Shown: positions 30,711 to 40,848, numbered from the stretch's first letter. The stretch is 64,000 nucleotides of DNA from Asticcacaulis solisilvae (GCF_017875235.1 NZ_JAGGMI010000003.1:310001-374000), one strand, 5' to 3'. The notes: generated from the letters alone by a model not told the origin. Translations and numbers: made by a program.

Positions 30711-33700
30711 ATGATAGGCAACCTCATCAACCTGTCTGTCCGAGCGCGATGGCTGGTTCTCATTCTCACCGTGCTCGTCGGGGCCTTCGGTGCCTGGCAG
30801 CTAACCAAGCTGCCGATCGATGCCGTTCCCGACATCACCAACCGCCAGGTCCAGATCAATACCGTCAGTTCAGGCCTGTCGCCGATCGAAATGGAAAAGC
30901 GTGTCACCTTCCCGATCGAGACGGCCTTGGCCGGCATTCCCGGCCTGGAGACAACCCGCTCCCTTTCGCGTAACGGCTTCAGCCAGGTCACGGCGGTTTT
31001 TTCCGACAAGACCGACCTCTATTTCGCCCGTCAGCAGGTCAGCGAACGTCTGACACAGGCGCGCGACAGCTTGCCTGATGGCGTTCAGCCCGGCGTCGGC
31101 CCCGTCACGACCGGCCTGGGCGAAGTTTACATGTACTCTGTGGACTTCACGAACCCCGGCGGCAAAGGTGCCAAGATCAACAACGGCCAGCCCGGATGGC
31201 AATCCGATGGCTCGTTCCTGACACCGGAAGGCGACCGCCTGACGACCGACGTGGCCCGCGCCGCGTATCTGCGCACCGTTCAACAGTGGATCATCGCGCC
31301 ACAGCTTCGGACCGTGAAGGGCGTCGCCGGCGTCGATTCGATCGGGGGCTACGAAAAGCAGTTTGTCGTGGAACCAGACCCTTCCCGCATGACGGCATTG
31401 GGCATTTCCTATTCGGAACTGGCCAAGGCTCTCGAAGCCTCTAACCTGTCGGCCGGCGCCAACTATCTCAACCGTGGTGGCGAAGCCTTTCTGGTCCGTG
31501 CCGATGCCCGCATCCGTTCGCAGGAAGAAATCTCCTCAGCCATTGTTGCTACACGAAATGGCGTTGGCATCCCTGTCCGTGACGTCGCAAGCGTCTCAGT
31601 CGGCGGCGATCTACGCACGGGTGCGGCCAGCATGAACGGCCACGAAGTCGTCATCGGCACCACCTTGATGCTGATCGGCGAGAACAGCCGCACCGTCGCC
31701 AAGGCGGTGGGCGAGCGCCTCGAAAACGTCAAGAAGTCTTTGCCCGCTGGCATCTCGATTACCACCACGCTCGACCGGTCCAAGTTGGTCAATGCTACCG
31801 TCTCTACCGTCGAACGGAACCTGACAGAAGGCGCCATCCTAGTCGCCGCCGCCCTGTTCCTGTTGCTCGGCAACTGGCGGGCCTCTTTGATCGCGGTCCT
31901 CATCATCCCGGTCTCGTTCCTGATGATGGCGAGCGGCATGAACTACTTCAAAGTGCCTGGTAACCTGATGAGCTTGGGCGCGCTGGACTTCGGCCTGATC
32001 GTCGACGGCAGCGTCATCATTATCGAAAACTGCCTCAGACGACTGGCCGAACGGCAGCACCATGAAGGCCGCCTGCTGACGCTGAAAGAACGCCTGGAAG
32101 AGACCATGGCCGCCGGCCAGGAAATGATCAAACCGACCATCTTTGGCCAGGCCATCATCTTCCTTGTCTTCGCACCGCTGTTCACCTTCTCGGGCGTCGA
32201 AGGCAAAACCTTCTCGCCTATGGCCATCACGATCATGCTGGCCTTGGGCGCGGCTTTCGTGCTCTCGCTCACCTTTGTCCCAGCAATGGTCGCGATCCTG
32301 ATCCGTGGCAAGGTCGCGGAGAAGGATGTGTGGCTCGTCGCCAAGACCAAGACGATCTACGAACCCTTCCTGAAGATGGCCGTGGTTAAGCCATGGCGCT
32401 TCATCGCCGGCGGCGCCGCTGTCTTTCTTCTTGCAGGCGTCGTCTACACCACCCTCGGCCAGGAATTCATTCCGCAACTCGACGAAAAGAACGTAGCTCT
32501 CTCGTCCTCGCGGGTGCCTTCGACGTCACTCGAGCAATCGCTCAAGATGCAGCTCGACGTCGAAAAGGCCATAACGGCATTGCCCGAAGTCGAACTGATG
32601 TTCTCCAAGACCGGTACGGCCGAGGTTGCCACCGACCCCATGCCACCCAACATTTCGGACGGCTTCGTCATCCTGAAGGAAAAGGACAAGTGGCCGAAAG
32701 GTGTGGAGTCGAAGTCTGAAGTCGTCGAGCAGATCGAAAAGACAGCCAACGCTCAGCTTGGCAACGCCTATGAACTCAGCCAGCCGATTCAGCTTCGCTT
32801 CAACGAGCTGATCGCCGGTGTTCGCGGCGACGTGGCGATCAAGCTCTACGGTGACGACCTCGACAAGATGTCGGCATCGGCAGCCAAGATCGTGGCGGCG
32901 CTCCAATCCGTACCTGGTGCGGCAGACGTGAAGGCCGAACAAACGGGTGGCTCCCCTACCCTCGACGTTCAATTCGACCGGGCCGCTATCGCCCAGTACG
33001 GTTTGTCGGTTGAGGACGTTGCCGATACCGTCTCGGCCGCCATGGGCGGGCGCGAGGCCGGACTGGTGTTCGAAGGCGATCGACGCTTTCCGATCATGGT
33101 CCGCGTCCCTCAGCAAACCAGAGATAATCTGGACGAGCTGATGGCATTGCCTATCGTCCTACCGGAAGGCAAAGGCACCATCCCCCTAAGTCAGGTGGCG
33201 CGCTTCAGCTTCACGGACGGTCTGAACCAGATCTCCCGCGAAAACGGCAAACGTCGCGTGGTGATCCAGGCGAACGTTCGCGGTCGTGACGTCGGATCGT
33301 TCGTGGCGGAAGCCCTGCCGAAGGTCGAAGCCGTCGAAATCCCGGCGGGCTCTTATCTCGAATGGGGCGGCCAGTTCCAGAACCTGAAGGCGGCTTCCGA
33401 CCGCCTGATGCTGGTCGTGCCGATCTGCTTCGCGGTCATCTTCGGCCTGCTGTATCTCGCGCTCGGTAGCCTGGGGCGTGCGATCGCCGTCTTCACGGCC
33501 GTCCCGCTGGGCCTGGCCGGGGGTGTTTTCACCCTCGCGGCAACCGGCATTGCCTTCTCGGTGTCGGCCGCCGTCGGCTTCATCTGCTTGTCGGGTGTCG
33601 CCGTCCTCAACGGTCTGGTCGTGATGAGCAATATCAGAAGCCACATTGAAAGCGGCGTGGAGCTTAAGACGGCCATCGTCAACGGCGTGTACGAGCGGGT

Positions 33701-33944
33701 GCGCCCCGTCCTCATGACCGGCCTGGTGCCGGCCATTGGCTTCATTCCAATGGCTCTGGCTCACGGCACGGGCGCTGAGGTTCAGAAGCCTCTGGCCATG
33801 GTCGTTATCGGCGGTCTGGTCGGCGCGACCTTCCTCACCCTCCTGGTCCTTCCCGCGATTTCCGCTGTGGTCTTGGGCGCTTTGCAGAAAAAGCGCGTCA
33901 AGCCGGCCACGGAAACCCCGGCCGAAGTCAACCACCACGCATAG
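30711..33944 (+). CDS. czcA: CzcA-type Co/Zn/Cd RND efflux pump
   Basis: Inner-membrane RND transporter of 1077 residues. The TM4 motif DFGLIVDGSVIIIEN (about residues 422-436) is that of the divalent-cation class, unlike the copper pump at 11525. It exports Zn(II), Cd(II) and Co(II) from periplasm or cytoplasm using the proton gradient. The last residues are His-rich. A hairpin follows the stop. Confidence 0.93.
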   Translation: MIGNLINLSVRARWLVLILTVLVGAFGAWQLTKLPIDAVPDITNRQVQINTVSSGLSPIEMEKRVTFPIETALAGIPGLETTRSLSRNGFSQVTAVFSDKTDLYFARQQVSERLTQARDSLPDGVQPGVGPVTTGLGEVYMYSVDFTNPGGKGAKINNGQPGWQSDGSFLTPEGDRLTTDVARAAYLRTVQQWIIAPQLRTVKGVAGVDSIGGYEKQFVVEPDPSRMTALGISYSELAKALEASNLSAGANYLNRGGEAFLVRADARIRSQEEISSAIVATRNGVGIPVRDVASVSVGGDLRTGAASMNGHEVVIGTTLMLIGENSRTVAKAVGERLENVKKSLPAGISITTTLDRSKLVNATVSTVERNLTEGAILVAAALFLLLGNWRASLIAVLIIPVSFLMMASGMNYFKVPGNLMSLGALDFGLIVDGSVIIIENCLRRLAERQHHEGRLLTLKERLEETMAAGQEMIKPTIFGQAIIFLVFAPLFTFSGVEGKTFSPMAITIMLALGAAFVLSLTFVPAMVAILIRGKVAEKDVWLVAKTKTIYEPFLKMAVVKPWRFIAGGAAVFLLAGVVYTTLGQEFIPQLDEKNVALSSSRVPSTSLEQSLKMQLDVEKAITALPEVELMFSKTGTAEVATDPMPPNISDGFVILKEKDKWPKGVESKSEVVEQIEKTANAQLGNAYELSQPIQLRFNELIAGVRGDVAIKLYGDDLDKMSASAAKIVAALQSVPGAADVKAEQTGGSPTLDVQFDRAAIAQYGLSVEDVADTVSAAMGGREAGLVFEGDRRFPIMVRVPQQTRDNLDELMALPIVLPEGKGTIPLSQVARFSFTDGLNQISRENGKRRVVIQANVRGRDVGSFVAEALPKVEAVEIPAGSYLEWGGQFQNLKAASDRLMLVVPICFAVIFGLLYLALGSLGRAIAVFTAVPLGLAGGVFTLAATGIAFSVSAAVGFICLSGVAVLNGLVVMSNIRSHIESGVELKTAIVNGVYERVRPVLMTGLVPAIGFIPMALAHGTGAEVQKPLAMVVIGGLVGATFLTLLVLPAISAVVLGALQKKRVKPATETPAEVNHHA

Positions 33945-33951
33945 GCAGAAA

Positions 33952-33981
33952 GTCTCGGCGCCGCGATGCGTGCGCCGAGAC
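33952..33981 (+). terminator. Hairpin between czcA and the DUF190 gene
   Basis: GTCTCGGCGC pairs perfectly with GCGCCGAGAC. CCCTACAGG follows rather than a T-run, so it may only lower expression of the downstream genes relative to czcCBA. Confidence 0.55.
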
Positions 33982-34000
33982 CCCTACAGGAGAGAACTTC

Positions 34001-34318
34001 ATGAACACTACGAAACTATTGAGAATCTACACCAGCGAAAACGCATATTCCGGTTCCACCAAGGTTTTCCAGCTCATCTGCGAACGCGCCAGAGAACAAG
34101 AAATCGCCGGCGCCACAGTACTGGACGCGCGGCTCGGATTTGGTCGCAACGCGCATCTTCGCACACGGCACATTCTGGAAGACGAGCGCTCGGTCGTCAT
34201 CGAGATGATCGACGACCAGGAAAAACTTCAGGCCCTGGTCAACAGCCTGGATGACATCAACGGTATCGCCCTCATCACGATGGAAGCGGTCGTAATCGTA
34301 AGGGTAGGCGACAAATGA
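34001..34318 (+). CDS. DUF190 PII-like protein
   Basis: Protein of 105 residues with the DUF190 pattern: LLRIYTSENA at the start, GATVLDARLGFG in the middle and VVIEMIDD before the last helix. These proteins fold like PII signal trimers; some bind nucleotides, but the general role is unknown. AGGAGAG precedes the ATG. The stop overlaps the next gene (ATGA). Its place directly after czcA suggests control of, or a subunit role with, metal efflux. Confidence 0.85.
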   Translation: MNTTKLLRIYTSENAYSGSTKVFQLICERAREQEIAGATVLDARLGFGRNAHLRTRHILEDERSVVIEMIDDQEKLQALVNSLDDINGIALITMEAVVIVRVGDK

Positions 34319-34743
34319 CCCCTCGTACCCTCCCTTACGTTGCCGCGGTAGCGGCGATGGCGGTGGCGCTGGTTGGATGCGCCACCGCCCCATCCGGACC
34401 GTTCCCCGCTACGAGCCTGCAAGATGCAAAGGCTCGACGCGCGTTGAGCTATCGCTGCCAATCCGAGGCAATCTGGCCGGCTCATCAGAAGGCGGATTAT
34501 CGAAGCGGCGGTGCCCGGCGGCGGTCCCAGATCGACAATGACCCCGGAACCGAGGTCAGAGCGATGCGAAACCTTTGCTGGCTGATGGCAGATGCCACGG
34601 ACGCGACAGCACCGGCCCTCATGCAGGAATGCACCGAACGACTGGCAGCAATTTCTCGCAAATATGGCGACGCCGCAGCCGACCACATCACCCGGCAACG
34701 CAAAATCTGCGAGAGCCTAACCGGGCAACCCAGTCCGATCTAG
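34315..34743 (+). CDS. Lipoprotein of unknown function
   Basis: Protein of 142 residues with a lipobox (LVGC) and a mature part with four cysteines spread over helical sequence. No family recognised. It overlaps the DUF190 gene by four bases and precedes czcD, so it belongs to the zinc block. A periplasmic metal or envelope role is a guess. Confidence 0.65.
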   Translation: MTPRTLPYVAAVAAMAVALVGCATAPSGPFPATSLQDAKARRALSYRCQSEAIWPAHQKADYRSGGARRRSQIDNDPGTEVRAMRNLCWLMADATDATAPALMQECTERLAAISRKYGDAAADHITRQRKICESLTGQPSPI

Positions 34744-34788
34744 CTGGATTTATCCAGGCATATCCCGTGACATCGAGGAGTAAATACC

Positions 34789-35808
34789 GTGGCTCATACT
34801 CACGACCATTCCGATCCCCACCATTCCCATTCGCATGATCACAACCACGGCTCCGGCAAGGACCAGGGTCATGCGCACGGGCATGGCGGACACGGGCATT
34901 CCCATGGTCCGGGTGGACAAAGTCACGCGCCGAAAGATTTCGGCTTGGCCTTCCTGGTCGGTATTCTCCTCAATTCGCTCTTTATAGGCGGGGAAGTCCT
35001 TTACGGCCTAAAAGCCAATTCGTTGTCCTTGCTCGCCGATGCCGGTCACAATGCGTCGGACGTGCTGGGCCTGTTTGTAGCTTGGGGCGCCACCGTTCTG
35101 GCCAAGCGCCAGCCATCTGGCCGTTATACGTATGGTCTGCGCAGCGCCTCGATCGTCGCGGCACTGGCCAATGCCGTCTTTCTGCTTGTCGCGGTGGGCG
35201 GCGTCGCCTGGGAAGCGATCCAACGGTTCGAAAACCCAGAACCTTCGGCCGGCATCACAGTCATGATCGTCGCAGGGTTTGGCATCCTCGTCAACGGGTT
35301 CACGGCGTTCCTGTTCATGAGCGGTTCCAAGGGCGATCTCAACGTCCGGGGCGCGTTCCTGCACCTCGCAGCCGACGCGGCGGTATCGGCCGGCGTCGTC
35401 GTCTCAGGCGCCGTCATGCTAGCGATGGGCTGGCTGTGGCTTGACCCTGTCGTCAGCCTGGTCATCGCTGCCATCATCATGCTTGGCACCTGGGGCCTGC
35501 TCAAGGACTCGATGAACCTGTCCTTGCACGCTGTTCCCCCTGGCGTTGACACCAAGAAAGTTCGGGAATTCCTACAAGGTCAGGAAGGCGTCGATAGCGT
35601 TCACGACCTCCACATCTGGGGGCTCAGCACAACTGAGACAGCATTGTCCGCGCATATGGTCATGCGAGGCGGACACCCCGGCGATGCCTTCCTTCGTTAC
35701 CTCGCGCACGAGCTCGAAGAAGACTTCGCCATCAACCACGCAACTGTCCAGATCGAATTGGGGGACACGGGTGTTCCGTGTGCACTCGAACCCGACACGC
35801 GCGTGTAG
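34789..35808 (+). CDS. czcD: CDF-family Zn/Cd/Co exporter (CzcD)
   Basis: Membrane protein of 339 residues with a His-rich N-terminus (about residues 2-45), six helices and a C-terminal cytoplasmic domain. The metal site motifs HNASD in helix 2 and HLAAD in helix 5 are present. It swaps cytoplasmic Zn(II), Cd(II) or Co(II) for protons. The start is GTG with GAGGAG upstream. Confidence 0.92.
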   Translation: MAHTHDHSDPHHSHSHDHNHGSGKDQGHAHGHGGHGHSHGPGGQSHAPKDFGLAFLVGILLNSLFIGGEVLYGLKANSLSLLADAGHNASDVLGLFVAWGATVLAKRQPSGRYTYGLRSASIVAALANAVFLLVAVGGVAWEAIQRFENPEPSAGITVMIVAGFGILVNGFTAFLFMSGSKGDLNVRGAFLHLAADAAVSAGVVVSGAVMLAMGWLWLDPVVSLVIAAIIMLGTWGLLKDSMNLSLHAVPPGVDTKKVREFLQGQEGVDSVHDLHIWGLSTTETALSAHMVMRGGHPGDAFLRYLAHELEEDFAINHATVQIELGDTGVPCALEPDTRV

Positions 35809-35908
35809 CACCGACCGGACGCTGGAGAACCGGCGCCTGCTGGATTTCACGACAGGTGAATTGCGTCCGAAAATCCGGGCCACCTGATCTCATACGAAAG
35901 ACTATGTC

Positions 35909-37924
35909 ATGGCACACGATCCATGCTGCCCTCCGGACGAGGGCAAGACATCCAAGAAGGCAACTGGGGGAAAGGCTGAAAAGCACGGGGAGCACCACCA
36001 CGAAGACGACGAACTTGAAGGCCTCCACGGTCACGATCACGAGGAGGAAGACGGGCCAATCTGGAAGACCGCCAAGGCTCGGCTGACACTGGCCTGTGCC
36101 GCCGCATTCGGCGTCGCCTATTTGATCGCCAAGCTTTTACCGTATACGGCACCGTGGGGTTATATCGTCGCCATGCTCGTCGGCCTGGTTCCGATCGCCG
36201 GGCGCGCCTTCAAGGGGATAACCAAAGGCTACCCGTTCACGATCGAGACGTTGATGACGGTTGCGGCGGTCGGCGCGATTGTGATCAACGCCGCGGAAGA
36301 AGCGGCTGTCGTCATCGTTCTGTTCCTGGTCGGCGAGTTGCTCGAAGGATTTGCCGCCGGCCGTGCACGCGCCAGCATCAAAGCGCTAGCCACGCTCGTC
36401 CCGAAAGAGGCCACCGTCGAACGCGATGGCAAGGCGATCAAGGTCCAGGCGAGCGAGTTGAAGCTCGACGACATCGTTATCGTGAAGCCTGGCGATCGCG
36501 TGCCGGCAGACGGACAAGTCACCGAGGGTGAAAGCGCGGTCGACGAAGCCCCTGTCACCGGTGAGTCTGTTCCAAAAAAGAAGACAGTCGGTGACCAGGT
36601 TTATGCCGGGACCATCAATGACGAAGGCGTTCTCAAGGTTCGCATTACGGCCACTGCCGAGGACAACACCATCGCCCGCGTCATCAAGCTGGTCGAGGAA
36701 GCGCAGGAATCGAAGGCGCCGACCGAGCGATTCATCGACCGGTTCTCTCGGTACTATACGCCGGGCGTGATGATCTTCGCCGCCTTAGTGACGGTCATCC
36801 CTCCCTTGCTCATGGGCGCATCCTGGTCCCAATGGGTCTATAAAGGGCTTGCCGTTCTGCTCATTGGTTGCCCTTGCGCCCTGGTCATTTCGACGCCGGC
36901 CGCGATCGCAGCGGCCTTGTCCGCAGGCGCCCGCCGTGGCCTTCTCATGAAGGGCGGCGCTGTCCTTGAAACCTTCCGCAAGGTGACATTCGTCGCCATG
37001 GACAAGACTGGCACCCTTACCGAGGGCAAACCGAAAGTCACGGACATTATCGGGAAGGACATGGAAGACGCGGAGCTGCTGAAGCTGGCGGCTGCCCTCG
37101 AATCCGGCTCCAGCCACCCCCTTGCAGTCGCGATTCTGAACGAAGCCAAGTCGCGCAATGTCGACCACGGCTCGGCTCAGGATTCTAAGGCCATCGGGGG
37201 GAAAGGCGTCGTCGGGAAGGTCGATGGAAGGGAAGTCGCCCTTTTCTCTCCCAAGGCTGCCGAAGAAAAGGTGGCTCTGTCGGACGACGACAAGAAGCAG
37301 ATCGAGAAGCTTAACGACGATGGCAAAACCGTCTCGGTGCTTCTGGTCGACGGCAAAATTGCCGGTTACGTCGCTATTCGAGACGAGCCTCGCGAAGATG
37401 CCAAGGCCGGCCTCGATGCGTTGAAAGACCTCGGCATCAAGACGCTGATGCTGACCGGGGACAACAAGCGAACCGGGACCGCGATCGCGCAGCAACTCGG
37501 TATGGAGGCGCGCGCGGAGCTACTGCCGGAAGACAAGCAGGCAATCGTCAAGGAACTGAAGGAAAAGGGCGAGATCGTTGCCAAGGTTGGCGACGGCATC
37601 AATGACGCACCCGCGCTCGCCGCCGCGGATATCGGCATCGCCATGGGCGGTGGAACGGACGTAGCTCTGGAAACGGCCGATGCTGCCATTTTGCATGGCC
37701 GCGTCAAAGACATTGCCGACATGATCGGCTTGTCGAAATCCGCGATGAGCAACATCACACAGAATATCTCGATCGCGCTGGGTCTGAAGGCCGTCTTCCT
37801 CGTCACGACGATCATCGGCATCACAGGTTTGTGGCCCGCTATCCTGGCCGACACGGGCGCCACTGTCCTTGTCACCCTGAACGCCATGCGTCTGTTGGGA
37901 TGGAAGGGGACCGGAAATGCCTAA
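35909..37924 (+). CDS. zntA: Zn/Cd/Pb P1B-type ATPase (ZntA/CadA-like)
   Basis: ATPase of 671 residues. A short N-terminus with CCPP and His/Glu-rich stretches replaces the usual HMA domain. The core has CPCALV near residue 320, DKTGT near 365, a Lys in the later helix (ALGLKAVFL) and ADTGATVLV near the end, the Zn/Cd/Pb class. It pumps these ions out of the cytoplasm. The end overlaps the next gene by 8 bases. Confidence 0.9.
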   Translation: MAHDPCCPPDEGKTSKKATGGKAEKHGEHHHEDDELEGLHGHDHEEEDGPIWKTAKARLTLACAAAFGVAYLIAKLLPYTAPWGYIVAMLVGLVPIAGRAFKGITKGYPFTIETLMTVAAVGAIVINAAEEAAVVIVLFLVGELLEGFAAGRARASIKALATLVPKEATVERDGKAIKVQASELKLDDIVIVKPGDRVPADGQVTEGESAVDEAPVTGESVPKKKTVGDQVYAGTINDEGVLKVRITATAEDNTIARVIKLVEEAQESKAPTERFIDRFSRYYTPGVMIFAALVTVIPPLLMGASWSQWVYKGLAVLLIGCPCALVISTPAAIAAALSAGARRGLLMKGGAVLETFRKVTFVAMDKTGTLTEGKPKVTDIIGKDMEDAELLKLAAALESGSSHPLAVAILNEAKSRNVDHGSAQDSKAIGGKGVVGKVDGREVALFSPKAAEEKVALSDDDKKQIEKLNDDGKTVSVLLVDGKIAGYVAIRDEPREDAKAGLDALKDLGIKTLMLTGDNKRTGTAIAQQLGMEARAELLPEDKQAIVKELKEKGEIVAKVGDGINDAPALAAADIGIAMGGGTDVALETADAAILHGRVKDIADMIGLSKSAMSNITQNISIALGLKAVFLVTTIIGITGLWPAILADTGATVLVTLNAMRLLGWKGTGNA

Positions 37925-39029
37925 GCCGGTAGAAGCCCTTCCCCGTTCAAAGGTGATCGATGTTGTGGTTATCGGCGCCGGACAGTCAGGACTGGCGGCC
38001 GGCTATTACTTAAAACATGCCGGCGCGGACTTTCTCATTGTAGATCGGGAACGGCGCGTCGGTCAGATGTGGCGCAACCGTTATGATAGCCTCATCCTGA
38101 TAACACCGCGCGAATTGAACGGCTTGCCGGGCATGCCCATGCCCGGCGATCCTGCTGGCCGGCCGGCCGCCAGTGAGTTCGCCGACTATCTGGAGACCTA
38201 CGCGAAAACCTTCGACCTCCCGGTCAAATATGGGGTGAGGGTCGACCGTGTCACCCAAACCGCCGATGGATTTTACACACTCGTCATCCCCAATAATCCG
38301 ATCATTCGGGCGCGCAATGTCATTCTCGCTTTCGGCACCTACCCGGGCGCTGCACTCCCGCCCATGCGCAAGGACTTCAGTCCCAAGGTTGCCCAATTCC
38401 ACACCTATAACTATGCAAACCCAAAGAATGTCCCGTCAGGCCCCGTTTTGGTAGCTGGCGACGGGGCCGCAGGGAGAGAAATCGCCGCGGAATTGGCCGC
38501 CACTCATGAGGTCTTCATCGCGAGCGGGCGGCCTCGGGTCGTGCTGCCGGAGCGGTTTCTGGGCAAGACCATGTGGTGGTGGCTGGAGAAGTTCGGCATC
38601 TACAAAGTCCGGAAGTTCAAGCCCAACCGGCCACGAATCGATTTCATTCCGACCAGCGTTCCTGAAAAGGAGGCGCTGGTAGATCTTGGCGTGAAATGGA
38701 AGCCGCGGTTGATCTCTGCCTCCGGCAATATTGTGACCTTCTCGGACGGTAGCCAGGCGACTATTAGATCCGTCGTCTGGGCGTTAGGGCACCTCCTGGA
38801 CACGCGATGGATCGACATTCCAGCCGCGAAAGACCCGGCGGGCCATTTCCTTATGGACCAGGGTGTCTCCCCCGTTCCCGGTCTCTTCTTTGTCGGCCGG
38901 CCCCACCAAGCCAGCGCATCGTCTGGGCTGATCATGGGCGTTGGCCGCGACGCGGAACACGTGGTCGGGAAGATCCCTCTCCACATCGCTTCAGGAAGAG
39001 AGACGGCGCCTGCCGTCCTCGCTTCCTGA
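37917..39029 (+). CDS. CzcO-like FAD-dependent oxidoreductase
   Basis: Protein of 370 residues with two Rossmann motifs: FAD-binding VVIGAGQSGLAAGYYL near residue 18 and NADP-type VLVAGDGAAGREIAAEL near residue 180. It resembles flavin monooxygenases of the CzcO/TrkA-N group found in metal islands. The substrate is unknown. It overlaps the ATPase gene, so it is co-translated with it. Confidence 0.8.
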   Translation: MPKPVEALPRSKVIDVVVIGAGQSGLAAGYYLKHAGADFLIVDRERRVGQMWRNRYDSLILITPRELNGLPGMPMPGDPAGRPAASEFADYLETYAKTFDLPVKYGVRVDRVTQTADGFYTLVIPNNPIIRARNVILAFGTYPGAALPPMRKDFSPKVAQFHTYNYANPKNVPSGPVLVAGDGAAGREIAAELAATHEVFIASGRPRVVLPERFLGKTMWWWLEKFGIYKVRKFKPNRPRIDFIPTSVPEKEALVDLGVKWKPRLISASGNIVTFSDGSQATIRSVVWALGHLLDTRWIDIPAAKDPAGHFLMDQGVSPVPGLFFVGRPHQASASSGLIMGVGRDAEHVVGKIPLHIASGRETAPAVLAS

Positions 39030-39060
39030 TGTCTTGATCATTCGACTTTTGAGAGAATCT

Positions 39061-39396
39061 ATGTCTGCAATGACCTGCCCAGTTTGCCAGGGAAGTTTTC
39101 GAGAAGTGATGAAGGAGGGTGTGCTGATCGACGTCTGCACACAATGCCGGGGTGTATGGTTGGACCGTGGCGAGCTTGAAAAATTGCTCAGCCTTGCGGA
39201 AGCGATCGCGCAGCCAGGCGATTACCCTATCGAGGATCAACTCACTGGTCGCGCCTACGGTCCTCGAGAAGGTTATCGCTCGGAATATCACGATGATGGT
39301 CACGGCCGCCGCAGCCATCATGATGATGGCCGTGGGTTTCGAGGCGAGCACGGCGGACGCCGTCGGCGCTTCAACCTGCTAGATTTCTTCGATTGA
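39061..39396 (+). CDS. TFIIB-type zinc-ribbon protein
   Basis: Protein of 111 residues. An N-terminal zinc ribbon with Cys6, Cys9, Cys26 and Cys29 (CPVC ... CTQC) is followed by GVWLDRGELEKLL, typical of the zf-TFIIB family, and a His/Arg/Gly-rich tail. The function is unknown. The ATG at 39061 starts directly before the ribbon. It may use Zn status as a signal, fitting the neighbouring zinc genes. Confidence 0.82.
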   Translation: MSAMTCPVCQGSFREVMKEGVLIDVCTQCRGVWLDRGELEKLLSLAEAIAQPGDYPIEDQLTGRAYGPREGYRSEYHDDGHGRRSHHDDGRGFRGEHGGRRRRFNLLDFFD

Positions 39397-39481
39397 AAGA
39401 CCTTCGAGACCCGACCGGCGGGACGCCCACCTTATCGTTGCTGCACGCGAAGCGGAGCATTTTGAATATCAGGGGAACAGA

Positions 39482-39904
39482 ATGAAACCAAAGACATACG
39501 AAGCTTCAGAAGGTAAGTCGCCAAATCCAGTGGACATTCACGTAGGCGCGCGCGTGCGAATGCGTCGGAAATTTCTCGGCCTCAGTCAACAAGACCTTGC
39601 GGAAACGATCGATCTCACGTTCCAGCAAGTGCAAAAATATGAGCGTGGATTCAACCGAATTAGCGCGTCGAAGCTGTACGAGATCTCCCGGACTCTCAAG
39701 GCGCCCATTCAATACTTTTTCGAAGGCTATGGCGGGCACGAGGTCGCAGACGGTTTTTCCGAGTCGATGTCGGAGCAAATGGTCCACGGCTTCTTGATGA
39801 CGAGCGAGGGCATTGAGCTCGCGTCAGCTTTCCCGCGCATCGGCAACGGAAGACAACGACGTCGAATTGTCGAACTGGTCAGGTCGTTGGCGGAGGAATT
39901 GTAG
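39482..39904 (+). CDS. XRE-family transcriptional regulator
   Basis: Protein of 140 residues with a helix-turn-helix of the Cro/C1 type at about residues 20-75 (LSQQDLAETIDLTFQQVQKYE) and a helical C-terminus. It is of the type common in alphaproteobacteria. The targets are unknown. It marks the border between the metal island and the transfer region. Confidence 0.88.
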   Translation: MKPKTYEASEGKSPNPVDIHVGARVRMRRKFLGLSQQDLAETIDLTFQQVQKYERGFNRISASKLYEISRTLKAPIQYFFEGYGGHEVADGFSESMSEQMVHGFLMTSEGIELASAFPRIGNGRQRRRIVELVRSLAEEL

Positions 39905-39942
39905 TGGGAAGGTCGCCAATTCAGACACCGGAGCTATAACTC

Positions 39943-40422
39943 TCAAACCGCCCAGTCTTCAATGTCGCGGCCGAACTGACGACCTTTGACCTGCGCCAGG
40001 GATTGCAACGCCGCTCCCATGGACATTGCATAGTAGGTCGCGACATCGAGACTAACCGCCCCGACGCCTCGATCGGCCTGCAAGTTGCGCAGACCCCAGT
40101 AGGCCTTGAGAAAACGCGAAAGATCCTTGTTTCCAATTGCCTTGTAGCCGCGGCTGCCAACGGTGTTGTGACAATACTGATCAAACGACCAGGTCAGGTC
40201 GTAGTGAGCACCCTTGTCAAGCCGCGCACCCGAACTGGCGTCGTACAGACCGTCCAGGGTCTTGGTTGGGTCGTCAAACTCGAAAAAATAGCGCCGGGAA
40301 GTATCCGCAAAATCGTGCGGAAACATCCGCCGAACCATGGCGAAATAGTCGTCCATTGCGGCGAGCGTGTTCAGCCGGCCGTCGATGACGAAAGGTGTGG
40401 GCTCTTCACGCGTCGGTACCAT
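39943..40422 (-). CDS. Hypothetical protein
   Basis: Protein of 159 residues, soluble, with many aromatic residues in the middle (YFFEFDD, WSFDQYCHN). No family recognised, no signal peptide and no membrane helix. It starts 9 bases after the thioesterase gene on the same strand, so the two are probably co-transcribed. Confidence 0.6.
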   Translation of the reverse strand: MVPTREEPTPFVIDGRLNTLAAMDDYFAMVRRMFPHDFADTSRRYFFEFDDPTKTLDGLYDASSGARLDKGAHYDLTWSFDQYCHNTVGSRGYKAIGNKDLSRFLKAYWGLRNLQADRGVGAVSLDVATYYAMSMGAALQSLAQVKGRQFGRDIEDWAV

Positions 40423-40431
40423 GTTCTCCCC

Positions 40432-40848
40432 CTACTCGGCCGTTTCCTGAGCCAGTTTGTTTTCGATATCCTTGATCAAGTGCTCGAAGAAATCGCCTCG
40501 GGTGACGCGGCCGTTCTGAACGCAAACAATATGGGTCGTCGCGGTTACGCAGACCCGTTGGTCGGCGCCCCTTAAAATCTGCTGGTGGAAGTGGAGCTTC
40601 GCGCCTGCGCGCCGAGCCGACAGTCGAACCACAACTTCGTCCCCGGAGCGCAGAGCTTCCCTGAAATCCAGCGACATGTGTGCGACCATCAGGTGCAGCC
40701 CCTGTTCGACCAGGCGCCCATATTCGAAACCGTGCGCGCGCAAGAAAAAGCTTCGCGCGTGCTCCAGGTAGTTCACGTAAATCGCATGGTTCACCACGCC
40801 CTGGCTATCGATCTCGTACTCGCGGACCGCGAAGCGCACTTCGAACAT
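40432..40848 (-). CDS. YbgC-like acyl-CoA thioesterase (4HBT family)
   Basis: Protein of 138 residues with a hot-dog fold signature: YEIDSQGVVNHAIYVNYLEHAR near the N-terminus, where the family has an Asp that acts on the thioester (here DSQGVVNH). It hydrolyses acyl-CoA; the chain length is unknown. It heads a two-gene operon with the hypothetical at 39943. Confidence 0.82.
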   Translation of the reverse strand: MFEVRFAVREYEIDSQGVVNHAIYVNYLEHARSFFLRAHGFEYGRLVEQGLHLMVAHMSLDFREALRSGDEVVVRLSARRAGAKLHFHQQILRGADQRVCVTATTHIVCVQNGRVTRGDFFEHLIKDIENKLAQETAE

